Assembly (NCBI GenBank): GCA_024509875.1
Contig: JAMPIV010010581.1
Location: forward strand, 1-64,000
Direction of reading: 5' to 3'
Origin: Oreohelix idahoensis
Lineage: Eukaryota; Mollusca; Gastropoda; Stylommatophora; Oreohelicidae
Length of the DNA stretch: 64,000 nt
The notes below the pieces were generated by a model. That model made no database searches. It saw only the letters and a list, made by a program, of their open reading frames with translations, and was not told where the DNA came from. The translations under genes and the position numbers were made by a program. This document shows positions 43,321-55,818 of this stretch, in pieces (positions within the stretch are counted from its first letter, which is position 1; every line of letters begins with the position of its first letter).

Positions 43321-43509
43321 CCCTTGTGTATATCGTAGCGCAAATAAAAACATTGATATAAGCCTCCAATGCTCAGGAATTGTGTGGAGCTGGTATCCTG
43401 TTCATGCAGGGGTTCGCGTCAATGCGAGAGCTAACAGACTAGCTTCTAGACACTGACTATGGACAAGGGAGAGATAATAAAAACAATTAATGATTGCATG
43501 TTACAATAA

Positions 43510-43860
43510 ATCAGTCCGCCAATCACTCTGTCAGTTAGTCATTCAGTCCATCAGCCAGGCCGTCAGTTTATGTGTCAGTCAGTCCATCCTTTTATAAGTC
43601 AATCAGTCAATACATTCGTCAGTTGGTCAGATAATCCGTCATTCATTTAGTCCACCAGTAAATCAATCCGTCTGTTCGTACATCAGTTCATAAGTCAGTC
43701 CATAAAATTAGCAGTCTATCCGTTGCCCGTCAGTCAGTCCATCTGCCAATCATCAGGAGTGCATAAGTCAGTCACTCGGTCCGTCAGTCAATACAAGAAT
43801 CAGTCCGTTATTAAGTTTGACGTTTAACATTTAGTCAGTGTGTGAGTCAGTGGGAGGTTC
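43510..43860. repeat. Degenerate CAGT simple repeat, copy 2
   Basis: Counterpart of 7050-7420. Confidence 0.7.
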
Positions 43861-43967
43861 TTATAAAAAATTAATTGTGACAAATAAGTAAGTTAAATAA
43901 TAAATCAAAAGCCTCAAGCTATAACACCTCGCCCCCTCCTCCTTAAAAAAGATATTTTTTTTAATAC

Positions 43968-44075
<108 letters not shown>

Positions 44076-44138
44076 TCTTCTTCTTCGATCCTTAACCACG
44101 GACCATCATTGCAGTCAGTGGCCATCACGCCTAGTGGC

Positions 44139-44141
<3 letters not shown>

Positions 44142-44202
<61 letters not shown>
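44142..44202. repeat. (TA)n microsatellite, copy 2
   Basis: Second TA array, slightly shorter than 7663-7728. Confidence 0.97.
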
Positions 44203-44208
<6 letters not shown>

Positions 44209-45322
44209 CAGGAAGGAAGTTTTACTGGATAACATGAGGACAATGGTGAGGAAAGATCTGGACGATGACGTTGAAGATCTTGAGAAAGTGTAGAAGAAAA
44301 AAAATGGCATTACGTTGTAGGGTAAAATAACAGAAACTTCATTGTAATTTTCCGTTTTCTGCCCAAGGAGCATGGAGCGACGACGGCAGGTGATCTGCTT
44401 GTTAGTTTTTGACGTTTATGTTTCTTGTATAGTCTGTCTCTTCTTCTTTCTAGCTCTTTTTCTTTCCTCTAGTTAAAGAGCAGGGGATTATCATTTTAGT
44501 AGGAACTGTTAGAGGAAGCTGTCGTTCGCTGTCTACCGATAGATCAAAGGAAATGATTTGACAGATATATAGGGGTCTGAAGGAGAAAAGAGAAAGAATT
44601 TAAAAAAAAACTGGGTAAATTTCAGACAAGTCTTTTCCCGCTATCATTTAAAAGAACGTTATCCTAATAATGAAAGGTACTTTTTTCCGTGCTCGCGTGA
44701 AAACTCAGCAGCTTGCTAACTAAAATCACTTTAATCGTAATTACAGGAGATAACAGCGGAATCTTTTCTTTGAATTGAGGTTAACATTCGATAAAACATA
44801 ATTTAATTTGAATTTCCCATCGCTATGTTTATGAAAACGCAGGAGTCTCGCAGTGATTAAATTTGTATTCTTTATGATCACAGTAGTGTGAATGTTTGTG
44901 TCTGAGGTTATCTTTGTTTAGAGCGTCTTTTCACGTACATTTTTCACATTTCCTGCCTTCTTTGTTGCGTTCATTCACAATCGAGGTTATTCATTTCGTG
45001 ACATATCGTCAACGCGCACCTGTGTGTACAATTTTAAGATACATTTGTACATGACAATTTACAAGAATGAGTGCAAACAGTAAGCAAAACACCTATTAAT
45101 TTCTTTGGGAATGAAAACAGGACTTTAAAACAACAAACAAAATAAAAACTGAAATTAATAATAAATATGTCTATTGACCGTGCTAGGCAGCTATAACTTT
45201 TGTCAACAAATGTAATGTTGAGAGATATTTTAAACTTGTTCATTCTAACATTGAAACTGATTTACTACTTAAGTCTGGAGACGTGATTTTATCACGGTTG
45301 AAATTTAGAGAGCTGTGTTAAA

Positions 45323-45541
45323 CTAGACCTCCCCAGTTACTGAGTTCCCTTCCACTGCCATAGAGAATTTCTGTACTAAAGCAGTGCTGGCGTCTGTGAA
45401 ACCTCCCAAACATATTAAGTTGCTATCCTTAGTCACCATTTTACAACATAAATCGCGCAAAGACTTTGGTGTTATTGCGTCTGAATACTGGCCACCATAC
45501 ATATCAAGGTCAAATAAAGGTTCGATTATCCGGTAAGCCAC
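45323..45541 (-). CDS. Unrecognised 72-aa open frame, copy 2
   Basis: Counterpart of 8848-9066, still open, with three residue differences. No function is assigned. Confidence 0.2.
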   Translation of the reverse strand: MAYRIIEPLFDLDMYGGQYSDAITPKSLRDLCCKMVTKDSNLICLGGFTDASTALVQKFSMAVEGNSVTGEV

Positions 45542-46064
45542 TCACTTCTGTTGTCTAGTTTTCTGCTTCTTTGTTTGTCACGAGCGCCTGAAACATACCT
45601 TTATGTGTATAATATTGATTTATATCAAGGTCAAGGATTGTACATTAGCATTTATTTCATGGTGATAGATACTAAAATGTGTCTTATATCTGTGAAACGG
45701 CACTTTCTCCCTTACCTATATTACTGGGCAAGCAGGTGAACACAAGGGCTCCGCCAATAAGAGTGACCACTCCGATGACATAAAAAGGCAAGCCAAATCC
45801 ACCTACCTCTCGAGAAAAAATTCACGAAACAAAATATTTTATCTCAAAGTCTAAATGGAATACTTTCCATTACTTTTACTTCGCTACTAGTGATTCTAAT
45901 GCTGCAATTTTTAAGCAAAGCTAAGACTACTACTACTAATAATAATAATACTAATACTACTATTATTATTATTTCTACTTCTCTTAGTATTACTCTTTTT
46001 ACTATTTCTTCTACTATTGCTACTACTTCTACAGTTACAAATCAGGTGTCTTAATATTTCTAGA

Positions 46065-46630
46065 TAATGCTCCTCACAGACTATGAGTCATCATAGCCCA
46101 CAGGAACAATAAAAACAATGAACTAGGCATGGCGGAAGCTCTAATAGAAGCCATCTGTAAATTCAAAACATTATAAGTACAGTGGATCCCTGTCCATTGC
46201 AAGATGTATGGAAATGAGACGGCAGATGGACTTGCAACATACTGAAGACGTGACAATATGTGTAGAGATCAAATCAATAAAAAATATCTTTAAAACAAAA
46301 TGGCATAAGGAACACCTAGAGCCCAATACTACAGAACCATACTATACAATACTCAGAAGAGATCAAATGATAATTTTCAGACTAAGAATCTGCCATTGCA
46401 AGCTCACATAATATTCTGTTCAACAAACTGAAAATCGGACAGACAGATACGTGTTCATGTGGGGAGGACAAACATACAGTAGACCATGTCCTCCAGGACT
46501 ATCGGTTCCATGAGAGTAGCCGTGTGACCTTCTCCAACCCAGTTGAGTGAGAAACTCTATGGTGACGACTACAAGCCTGATACGTACTGTTAGTTTTATA
46601 AGAGAGACAGATGTGGTTATTTGAGAGTGA
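46065..46630 (+). pseudogene. LINE RNase H/zinc tail remnant, copy 2
   Basis: Counterpart of 9590-10175. Lacks 15 bp (CAGCGAGGGGGGACC region) and a few bases of an A-rich run, giving a longer local frame (46208-46411) that is still a fragment. Confidence 0.8.
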
Positions 46631-47678
46631 ACGACTTAGAAGAAGATAAAGAAGTTATGAAAGTAAAATGTTTACAGATTCTGTGTCATTACCTCGTAGA
46701 GAAAACTTCAGGCTACTGGTCCTATCATAAACCAAAAGCTCACGCTGCCTCTAGGATACCCTGATGGATATCGTAAAATAATAACATATATTGTAAGTTA
46801 GTAACATATATCGTAAATATGTAACAGAAATAGTAAATTAATAGCAAGAGTGATGAATTACTTACAGTATCGTAAATATCATGGTGTTTGGAAATTATGT
46901 AAACATAATTTTAAAATGTATATGTCATGAACAAATACAATTTTAATTACAAACATATACAATTTTTAATGTACGTACAGTAATTGTCTCTGCATTTTGC
47001 ACCTCAAATAGGGCGACAATTCACGAAACATTGCTGAAGGGGAATCACTGCAAGTGAATAATCTGTGCGGAACGATTGGCAACGTTCTTGTGGAGTTACC
47101 AGGAACGGTCCCCCCCCCCCCCCCCTTCTTTTTTTTAAAACTTGAATGGAAATGTTTGCCAAATATTTTGTAAATTTGTTCCCCTCTCCGCAGAAATAGG
47201 CGGTAAGCCGACTCCTACTTCAACAAGAGATGTTGAACAAAACCTGTGAAGGCGTGATTTGAAATGAAAACTAAAATAATCAGTGCTGTCAAACCTACAG
47301 AGCTGTCTGGCATCCACTGGGGTTCTTCAATTGTGAATGGCTTGCCATTCTTTCATCTACTGTTACCATTCTGAACCCGCTCTTGGACTTCACTAACCCG
47401 CTTTCCACTGTCGCCATCTTTATAAACGGAAGTAAACTCCTTCATTTTTGTTTACATTTCTGAATGGTAGTGGGGGACAACTGATTATTAGATCAGGGGA
47501 GGTGATTAGTAGACTGCAAAATGGATATTTCAAAGTATTAGAGAATCTGGCGATCTATCCAGAGCCATGCCGAGTGGTGTTGGCGATTTTTTCCCCTCTC
47601 TACAACTCGTCTGTACGTTTTGTTTATTACTCCCTCCCATGCCGTCCTGCCAGTATACCACTCCACCTTTGTTTCCAG

Positions 47679-48069
47679 TCTTGACGCATGGATGTGAGTC
47701 ATGGGCAATGACTACAACCCACAAAAACCAGCTCCAAACCTCAGATATGATGTATCTGAGGAAGCTGGTTGAAGTAACAAGCAGAGACATGGTTCGCAAC
47801 CAGATGACATGGCAAGACCTCAAAACCCAGTCCCTGCAGACCCAAGTAGAACAGTCCCAACTACGATGGTCTGACCATGTCTGAAGAATGGGAGAAGATC
47901 GGCTACCATGACAAATATGGAAAACCAAGAGCCAGGGATCCAGACCTCCAGGATGACCCAGAGTTCACTGGGAGGACAACATCAGACAATCTCTGAAGGA
48001 CTGAGGACTAGATTGGAACCAGGCCAGGAGGAAGAAAGCCGATAGGATAGTATGGCTCTCTCTCTGTCA
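47679..48069 (+). pseudogene. LINE ORF2 C-terminal fragment, copy 2
   Basis: Counterpart of 11225-11615; no difference in the 105-aa frame. Confidence 0.8.
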
Positions 48070-48221
48070 AACCTCTACACCTCAGGGTAGAAGTAGAATG
48101 ACTAAGTAAATAGAACACAATAATTAAAATGTAAAATTTAGTGACAAGCATATCTGACAACAGTTTACTGTAGATGACAAATTTAGCACGAGTCCCCATA
48201 TTAAATTAGAAATTATCTAAG

Positions 48222-48856
48222 TTGTTGTTGTTAAACTAGGGCTGCTGAGCTTCTCGCTCTTTTGCAGTCAATACCAAGTTGAAGACTCCTTGGTATTATC
48301 TACACTGTAGATCTAGGCTTTTCCTGTGGCTTTTCTGCCATTCCAAAACATGTTGAGTTGAAGTCATGAGTTCCAATTCTCCAGCTCGGCTAGCATCTAA
48401 AGAATCGTCACTTCCGGTCCCAAGTTAAGAGTAAGAAGCATGTGGCATACTGTGTATTCCCCGCCATCAAAGGGGGCTCTCCAACTATGCAGAGCTAAAA
48501 TACTGTGCTCTGGTTCTGGGCTCTCCCAAGGAATTGTCACATCCTGCACAGAGCCACTTCTCAGCTCCCCCTGCCTATCACTTGGTCCATAGTGAGATCC
48601 TCCTGCATGCAGTCAACCAAGTCAAAGCCAAAGAATTATGCCTGGGGCTCAAGTGACTTCTCCAAGCTTAGTGTGCAATGCTGGGTTCTCAACAAGTTTC
48701 ACCACAGGGGGAATCCCTGGAAGTGTGTGGATGATTTCAAGAGTCAATGAAAGTGTAATTAGCCTCACAGACAGAGGGTCACATCCAAAGCTAATACTAT
48801 AGCACTGTGCATAGCTGGTGGTCATATAAGGATGACTTCATATATGCCTCCATGCA
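48222..48856 (-). mobile_element. Retroposon 'R' inverted, copy 2
   Basis: Counterpart of 11768-12404. Confidence 0.75.
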
Positions 48857-49166
48857 TAATTGTTTAAGTGAAACGTCCTACAATGCAAAATGAAAAAAAA
48901 TCCCGCCTGCTATTCTGGAAAATACAGAAAAGATGCTCACTGCACCCTCAGTGCTAATTTTCATACCCATTAAAAAATGCACACAGGCATTTCAATTTTT
49001 TCGTGGTGCATCAGTTTGACTACAAAGGTCCAATGAAGTTGAAGCGGAATGAGATGAACTGGCCACATGAGAATTAATGTCATAATCAGGACATGCAGCA
49101 GAAAGAGCACAACATAATTATGTCCCCTGTCATGTTTCAGTGAGTGACCTATTTGTTAGGCTTACC

Positions 49167-49364
49167 CAGGGTTGTGGAGTCGAGAGTCAGAGTTGGTCAT
49201 TCTTTAGTGGAGTCGGAGCCAGAGTCTGTAAAAAATGTCCTGACCCCTTTTCCAAATTTTATGCCATATGACTTGTAAATAAACTGTAGTCAAAGTCACA
49301 ACCGGTAGTTGGACTTCTAATATTTCAGGAGTCTGACAATTTTTTGGCCGACTCCACAACCCTG
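49167..49364. mobile_element. hAT MITE 'c', copy 2
   Basis: Counterpart of 12712-12909 with both 16-bp TIRs intact. Confidence 0.8.
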
Positions 49365-49614
49365 GGTTTAACATTCAGCATCATATTGCCATTTCTGAAT
49401 GGCTCAGTACTTTCAAATGCATGGTCATACGAGATCATGTTTTGAAAACTGGAACCTGCTGCATCTGATGGCAGGGAATATGAACTTTTACAGACAATAA
49501 ATACCGTTATCTCAAAGTGAACATTGCTAGCTTAATAAAAGTTTGTTTTTTTTTTAATTTTTACCTCATCAGGTAAAACAAATAGCCACATAAACGACCA
49601 CTGTAAGAGCATGT

Positions 49615-49705
49615 GAATGCTTGGTGCAGGTTTCCTGCAAGGGAACCTGCAGCAGTAGTGGCTCTATGCTCCGTATAAAGCGCAAAGGAAAATGATGATG
49701 ATGAG
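49615..49705 (+). mobile_element. LINE 3' tail with (GAT)n, copy 2
   Basis: Counterpart of 13160-13252. Confidence 0.5.
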
Positions 49706-49771
49706 GAAAGGGCTTTTTTTCTTGCATTCCCCCCCCCCCCCAAACTTGTTATTGATTTTGCTAGAACAGGT

Positions 49772-50078
49772 CACATCATCATCACCTTTCACCTCCTATG
49801 GAGCAGACTACCTCAACAAATACATACTATGACCTCTGGTCCTGTTCCATCCATTCAAGGCCTCTCCATGTCTTCTTGATTCCTTTCATGTCTGCCTCCA
49901 GCACTCTTCTTCATTTGTTTTTAATCTCACTCTATTTCTCTTAACCAGGTGATTCCAGAACGGGGAATGCCCTTGTAGTGCTATCGACTGGTTTTCTTAA
50001 TGTGTGTCCTATCCAACGCCAGCATCTTCTCCTCATCTCCTGTTCCACTGGTGTTTGTCTGGCTTAGAACTGGACACA
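49772..50078 (-). mobile_element. LINE 3' fragment, copy 2
   Basis: Counterpart of 13320-13620; keeps a CTCATCT present in related tails but lost in copy 1. Confidence 0.6.
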
Positions 50079-52116
50079 TCATATTTATATTCAAGTTATA
50101 AATCTAAAGCAGTACTTCTTAACCAGGGGCGCACGCACCCCCCTGGGGGTTCGAGACTCACCTTCCGGGGGTGTACAAGATATGCCAGACAATACATAAT
50201 ACACAGTACTCAAATGTATTTGTACAAAATAGAACACTGACGACGTGAATTGGATACCAAACCTCAGTCACATTCTGTAAATAATCTTTTTTTAAAAATA
50301 AACTTTTATCTCTTTTAAGCATTTCTGGCATGTTTAGCGAGCCACAAGATAAAAAGGTGAGTCTTCTTAAGATGCTGTAAAGGGGTAAAGGCTTCTTAAG
50401 ATGCTATAAAGGGGTGCGAGGCTTGGAAACTTCCCCCAATGTTGGAATCTTCTTCTTGGAACACTTGGGTTGTTGATAAGTTTCCTTCGGGTTCTCAAAG
50501 ACTATTATTATTACCGTTATCATTGTTCAATCAAGAGTCTATTCTTTATCTCTTCAAGTTCTAGTGTTGTGTTATTATATGTTCAGATTTGTTATTATAA
50601 TTATTCTAGTCTTTTTATGATCTTGCACCAAGTGATTCTAGAGGTTTGTTCTACTTGGATAACGTGCACTGTCGAATGTCAAACACCAACACCAAGGTCA
50701 AGAAATAACGGTAAAAATCCATCAATGCTTGCAATGAATAAACTTCACCAAGAAGAAAACGCCATCATAGACAACTGCTAACATTTATTGTCGAATACAG
50801 TTACAAACGTTATAACTTAACACTGTTACTTTGTCATTAGACTTTGATCATGTTCTTAAAATTCGCAATAACCATTGTGCATTTATGTCGTATTTGAATC
50901 TGTCTAACAACACGGTCATATTTACCGCGCTCACTATAGGATAAATGGACCGATAGAATAGCCAATCAGGACGCTCCTTTTCTAGTATGTATAAAGAAAC
51001 CTTTTTATGTTTGACAGAAAGGGCCTATTCTGTGTATTTGATAGGAAGGAGTTATTTTCTTTCTTAAAGAATAACAATATATACAGGGAAATACATAACT
51101 ATTATAACATCTGGGATATTACTTAATAAGTAGGTGTAAAGACGGCCTCATAATAGTAATTTATTTAAAGAGAAAAATTGGTTTTAGTGATATTTCTACA
51201 TCAGGGTAAGTCCCGATTTAGCTAATTAAAGACTGCATAGATTTAAATGCCACGTAATAACTAAACAACAAAGATATAGAAAGATAGAGATAAATTAGCA
51301 GTTCAAATATCACTTTAAATAATTAAAAACGGCCCAGTAATAAGTTAGATATAGAATATTTAAACTTAGTCCCATTATACAGGCTAGCTGAAAAACGTTT
51401 AGGTTTTGATTCTTAAACACACATTTGGACCGTGCTTCCGATTGGGCGGACACGGCGTTATATATAGAACTGGGACTTAGGGGAGGCCGCCACAAAATTT
51501 AAATACTGAGCTGCATGAATCGAGCGCAAACTGTTACTGCAGGGTCTTTTGCCGCTGTGATCTAGAAGCAGACTTAAAATTCCCATTGAGAGCCTGTATT
51601 CAGCTTGTGTATTATTGCCTGAGGGTAAGAAAGATATATATATATATTTGTATATATTGTTGATTATTTGCCTGTGTATACCCGCTTATGTGTTCGGTGA
51701 TGTGTAGAAAGTGAAACTACAGGACTAGTGTGTTGTCGCATTGAGGGCATACCTGTGTGATTTTGAAACGAAAGCCAGCGTTAGAAAATGTGTATAATAT
51801 TTGTAAGTAGGGCAAAAATTATGACTGTAAGTTTGAATAGGGTATTTGAATGAGTATTTCATCCTGGAATTAAACACTGTTCACGATCATAAGATAGGAG
51901 TACAGGAATTGTTAACATGACGTAATCAAGTTGTCACTTGCTATTGTGTACTTAACCAAATCATTGTATGGAAGCCAATCATGGGCTAAGGAATCTATCA
52001 TAGGATGTTTACAGGAAATGAATAATCACATGGAACTGGCTGTAAGAGAAATGAAGTTATATGTCCTGTGCAAACTGTTAGCACAATTTCTGAATAATGT
52101 TTATATGTGATGTTGT

Positions 52117-52440
52117 GTGTGTGTGTGTGTGGAGTGGTGCTGGAGCCTACATGGAATGCGGTTATCTTTCATTCCAGGTTCTGTCTCGATATTAAAAAGT
52201 ACGAAACATCCACTGAGAGGAAGTCTGTTGGTGTCTACAGCTCCTTATATATCTGGAGCCATACCACGATTCCCAGCCTGGAGTTGCAGTTTGTGTAAAC
52301 CCGGCCTGATGGATGCAGATCATCATCTAATAAGAAAGGTGGAATCTAGTTCCACTGTACAGCACATCCCGTCAAAAACTACAGTTATAAAAACCACACA
52401 TAATAAAAATAAAACAAAAACATTTAATGATGACATATGA
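52117..52440 (+). CDS. Unrecognised 107-aa frame inside the hAT element
   Basis: If the candidate acceptor (TTTCATTCCAG) is used, the frame from 52186 to 52440 is one exon. It ends in a K/T/N-rich tail (TTHNKNKTKTFNDDI) and is followed by AATAAA about 15 bp later. No domain is recognised. Its copy 1 counterpart is split by the LTR element. Confidence 0.25.
   Translation: MCVCVEWCWSLHGMRLSFIPGSVSILKSTKHPLRGSLLVSTAPYISGAIPRFPAWSCSLCKPGLMDADHHLIRKVESSSTVQHIPSKTTVIKTTHNKNKTKTFNDDI
52300..52304. other. Empty target site of the LTR element
   Basis: A single CCCGG with flanks GTGTAAA and CCTGATGG, identical to those around the insertion in copy 1. It proves the insertion boundaries to the base. 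Confidence 0.97.
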
Positions 52441-53467
52441 AGGACATTGGTTAAATAAAGTGAATTCTACAGTCCAGGGACAGTGATTATAGATTAGTAA
52501 AGAAAGTAATTGACATTATCTCGTTACCTTTACCATATTATTCTTTATGGAAAAGTACATTCCATATTATTTATTTAATGTTGTAAATACCATTTGATTT
52601 CTTTTAGAATTCCTGACCGAAAAAATAAATCGGTAGAGGACACATAAATTGTAAATAATTTCAGTCAGTCTTGCTTAATAATTCTTATTAAGTTAATGTT
52701 CTGTACTGAGATTTATTACATATAATTAATTCAATTTCCCCCAAGATAATTAGCCAGTAAAACAAAAGTATATTCATTAATCAATGTGGGATCTAGAGAG
52801 GTAGCAGATAGATCTTCAGTACCCCACACTATCATCATACTTGAAGGTTTACATAGCTTGACCCCACTATTGATGTTGATACACCCTTGCTCTTTTCAGA
52901 GAAGGGGGTATTTCTTATAAGACCTGTCTCTTATCTGGCACTATCCCGGTATCATCTGATACACCTTTGTGTTCAGGAAAGTCTTTATTTTAATTACATC
53001 CAAACCTCTCGCGACAATTAATTACAATTATCAGACTTCACAGTTCTATATTTCTTATATCACCACATTAAAAATTATTCCATTACAACATTACACATTT
53101 TATTTACGTCTGCATAATAATTCTAGCTTTGCTAGCTTAACACGATTCTGAGTTCATATTTTATTTTCATTTGGCTTACCACGCCATTTTATTACTAACG
53201 CATCAATTATTGATTATTCTGGCACAAATCTAAGTGGCATCAGCCACACTGTGCTATACACTGTGAGGTAGTTAAAATCACATTAATTAAAAACACTTCC
53301 GATCGGCCCCAAGGGCATAACGCAGACTGTTTGTAACTATGTATTTCACATCATCGTTCTATACGTGATACGTCTTAGTGTGTCTCTAGTTGGGATGCTA
53401 AATGGTGCAATCATCCTGACCGAAAATAAACCAGGCAAGATGATTACCCACCATGAAGCAGCCCTCA

Positions 53468-53845
53468 ACAGCTTCTTAAGATGCTGTAAAGGGGTAGAGG
53501 CTTCTTAAACTGCTGTAAAGGGGTGTGAGGCTTCTTAAGTTGCTGTAAAGGCTTCCTAAGATTCTGTAAAGGGGTGTGAGGCTTCTTAAGATGCTGTAAA
53601 GGGGTGCGAGGCTTCTTAAGAAGCTGTTAAGGGGTAAAGGCTTCTTAAGATGCTGTAAAGGGGTGCGAGGCTTCTTAAGAAGCTGTAATGGGGTAAAGGC
53701 TTCTTAAGATGCTGTAAAGGGGTGCGAGGCTTCTTAAGAAGCTGTAAAGGGGTAAAGGCTTCTTAAGAAGCTGTAAAGAGGTAAAGGCTTCTTAAGATGC
53801 TGTAAAGGGGTGCGAGGCTTCTTAAGAAGCTGTAAAGGTGTGCGG
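53468..53845 (+). repeat. ~30-bp subterminal minisatellite, copy 2
   Basis: Same order of variants as 27106-27480 with a handful of substitutions, so the array has not been rearranged since the copies separated. Confidence 0.93.
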
Positions 53846-53902
53846 GACGTCTATAAGGTTAAGAAACTCTGATCTAAAGTGACAAAGATGGAGTCATGGA
53901 GC

Positions 53903-54085
53903 AGTCAAAATGGATAAATTATCACATGAAATGTTACAAAACGCCATTAAAAATGGATAAAAATTATCACATGAAATTTTAAAACACGCCATTCAAAATG
54001 GATAAACATTATTACATCAAATGCTCAACAAAAAAAAACCGCCATTCAAAATGGATAAATTATCACAATGATAAAAAACGCCATA
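53903..54085. repeat. ~43-53-bp imperfect tandem repeat, copy 2
   Basis: Counterpart of 27538-27720. Confidence 0.8.
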
Positions 54086-54387
54086 TCTTCCCCATCATTC
54101 AGCCGATCCAGTACAATGGTTATGCAAGATAAAGAAGACAGAAGACAATGCATACCAGACACAACAGAACCTTCATTAATGCTGCTAGCACTGTTGACAA
54201 ACCTCCTCTTTCTATTTTCTTGTTTGTAAGTGTCTACAAGTAGTTCCCGGGGGCCTCTGAGGAGATAACACAAGAATATGACTGCTGCTCCCTCATGCAT
54301 GTCGTACAAGGCAACTAACGAGAGGTTGTGCATGGGGCTGGCAACCTCCTCATGTAAGACAAACTGCGACAAAAACAACTGATACAA
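54046..54387 (-). CDS. Unrecognised 113-aa open frame, copy 2
   Basis: Identical protein to the frame at 27681-28022. The one change noticed (near 54371) is synonymous. Confidence 0.3.
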   Translation of the reverse strand: MYQLFLSQFVLHEEVASPMHNLSLVALYDMHEGAAVIFLCYLLRGPRELLVDTYKQENRKRRFVNSASSINEGSVVSGMHCLLSSLSCITIVLDRLNDGEDMAFFIIVIIYPF

Positions 54388-54390
54388 GTA

Positions 54391-54821
54391 TCAATCAATC
54401 AATCAATACTCTTTAGCTCCCTGAGGAGCATAGGCCTTCAACAAACACATGCCAAGTCTTCCTGTCCTGTGCCATCCACTCAAGTTTTTTCCCATGTTTT
54501 CCTCATTATTTTCACCTCTATATCCAGTTCTCTTCTCCATGTGTTTTTTGGTCTACCTCTGCCTCTCTTTCCCTGTGGATTCCAGAACAAGGACTGCCTT
54601 GTAATGCCATCAACAGGTTTCCTCAATGTGTGTCCTATCCATCGCCATCGTCTTCTTCTCAATTCTTGTTCCACTGGCACTTGTCTGGTTCTTGTCATCA
54701 ATTCCACATTTGTGACTTTGTCATACCATTTCAGTCCTTCTATTCTACGCAAGGATACAAGTGTACATGAGTACTTTGTGCAGGTTTCTTGCAATGGAAC
54801 CAACAGCACTAGTGGCTCCAT
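54391..54821 (-). pseudogene. LINE ORF2 C-terminal tail, copy 2 (113-aa frame)
   Basis: Here LRRIEGLKWYDKVTNVELMT runs in frame into RRRRWRWIGHTLRKP and RGRPKNTWRREL (54480-54821), whereas copy 1 is broken by a small deletion. Still a 5'-truncated LINE fragment with an (ATTG)n tail. Confidence 0.85.
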
Positions 54822-54864
54822 GCATGTGGAGCAGAAGGGAAGATGATGATGATGATGATGACGA
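54769..54864 (+). mobile_element. LINE 3' tail with (GAT)n, copy 2
   Basis: Counterpart of 28402-28497. Confidence 0.55.
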
Positions 54865-55006
54865 GGTGTCTATGTTGACTGGTGCATTGGCTAAATAAAA
54901 CAACATGACTACAGCAATGGCGTGGTTCCTTACCTTCTAACAAAATTTTCAGATATCTGTCAAAGAATTCATTTTCTCTCCCATAGACCATCAACAATTA
55001 TCTTCC

Positions 55007-55342
55007 CAGCTCTCACATGCTTCGCGTCTGCTCAAAGTTGATCCACGTCTTCTTTATCGCTTTCATTTCTGTCTCCAGTTCTCTCCTCCATTCATTTTTT
55101 GGTCTCCCTCTACCTACCTTACACTTAGGATTTCAGAACAAGGACTGCCTTGTAAATTGATCACCAGGTTTCCTCAGTGTGTGTCCTATCCATCGCCAGC
55201 GTCTTCTTCTCATCTTTAGAAATTAAATTATTATACCCTAGGGATTCCACAACAAGGACTGTCTTGTTCATAGATAAACAGGTTTCCTCAGTGTGTGTCC
55301 ATTCCATCGCCAGCACCTTCTTCTCATCTTTAGAATTTAAAT
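55007..55342 (-). pseudogene. Two decayed LINE tail fragments, copy 2
   Basis: Counterpart of 28640-28975. Confidence 0.7.
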
Positions 55343-55594
55343 TATTTACTTTGGCTGACATGTCCATACTTTTTTTAAGTTTAGTTGGCTTAAAGTTTCT
55401 GTAAGATGGGGTATGTTATAGACTTATACAACCGAAATATATAGATGTGCATGTCAACTCAGATATACGATTTACAAACAAAAAAGAAACCATCAGACAA
55501 ACAAACTTACAAATTCAAAAGTATAAAATATTCCAGGAGAACAACAGTAGTGGATCATGAACCGCGGAATATTAGTACTGGAAAAATATAATAT

Positions 55595-55810
55595 GGGGAG
55601 CTGCGGTAGCGCAGTAGTTTTTGCACTGGCTTCCTAGTTCGGTGGTCCATGGTTTGATCCCCAGTTCAGGTGGGATTTGTAGACTGCAAACAGCTCCAGG
55701 GTTGACCCAGCCTCATGAATTGGGTACCAGAGCAACTCTGGGAAGGTTAAGGCGGCCGGCGTGATGCTGACCACATCACCCCAAGTGTGCCGATGGTTAA
55801 GAAAATATGG
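55595..55810 (+). mobile_element. tRNA-derived SINE, copy 2
   Basis: Counterpart of 29228-29443; A and B boxes unchanged. Confidence 0.8.
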
Positions 55811-55818
55811 GCCTAACA

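Larger units (their letters stand above)
50110..53871. mobile_element. ~3.76-kb hAT-like element, copy 2, uninterrupted
   Basis: The same TIRs (CAGTACTTCTTAACC and inverted CAGAGTTTCTTAACC) with ATCTAAAG duplications at 50102-50109 and 53872-53879. At 3762 bp it shows the element as it was before the LTR insertion. The interior holds the putative promoter (51459-51467), candidate intron and an open frame at 52117-52440, but no transposase that I recognise. Confidence 0.87.
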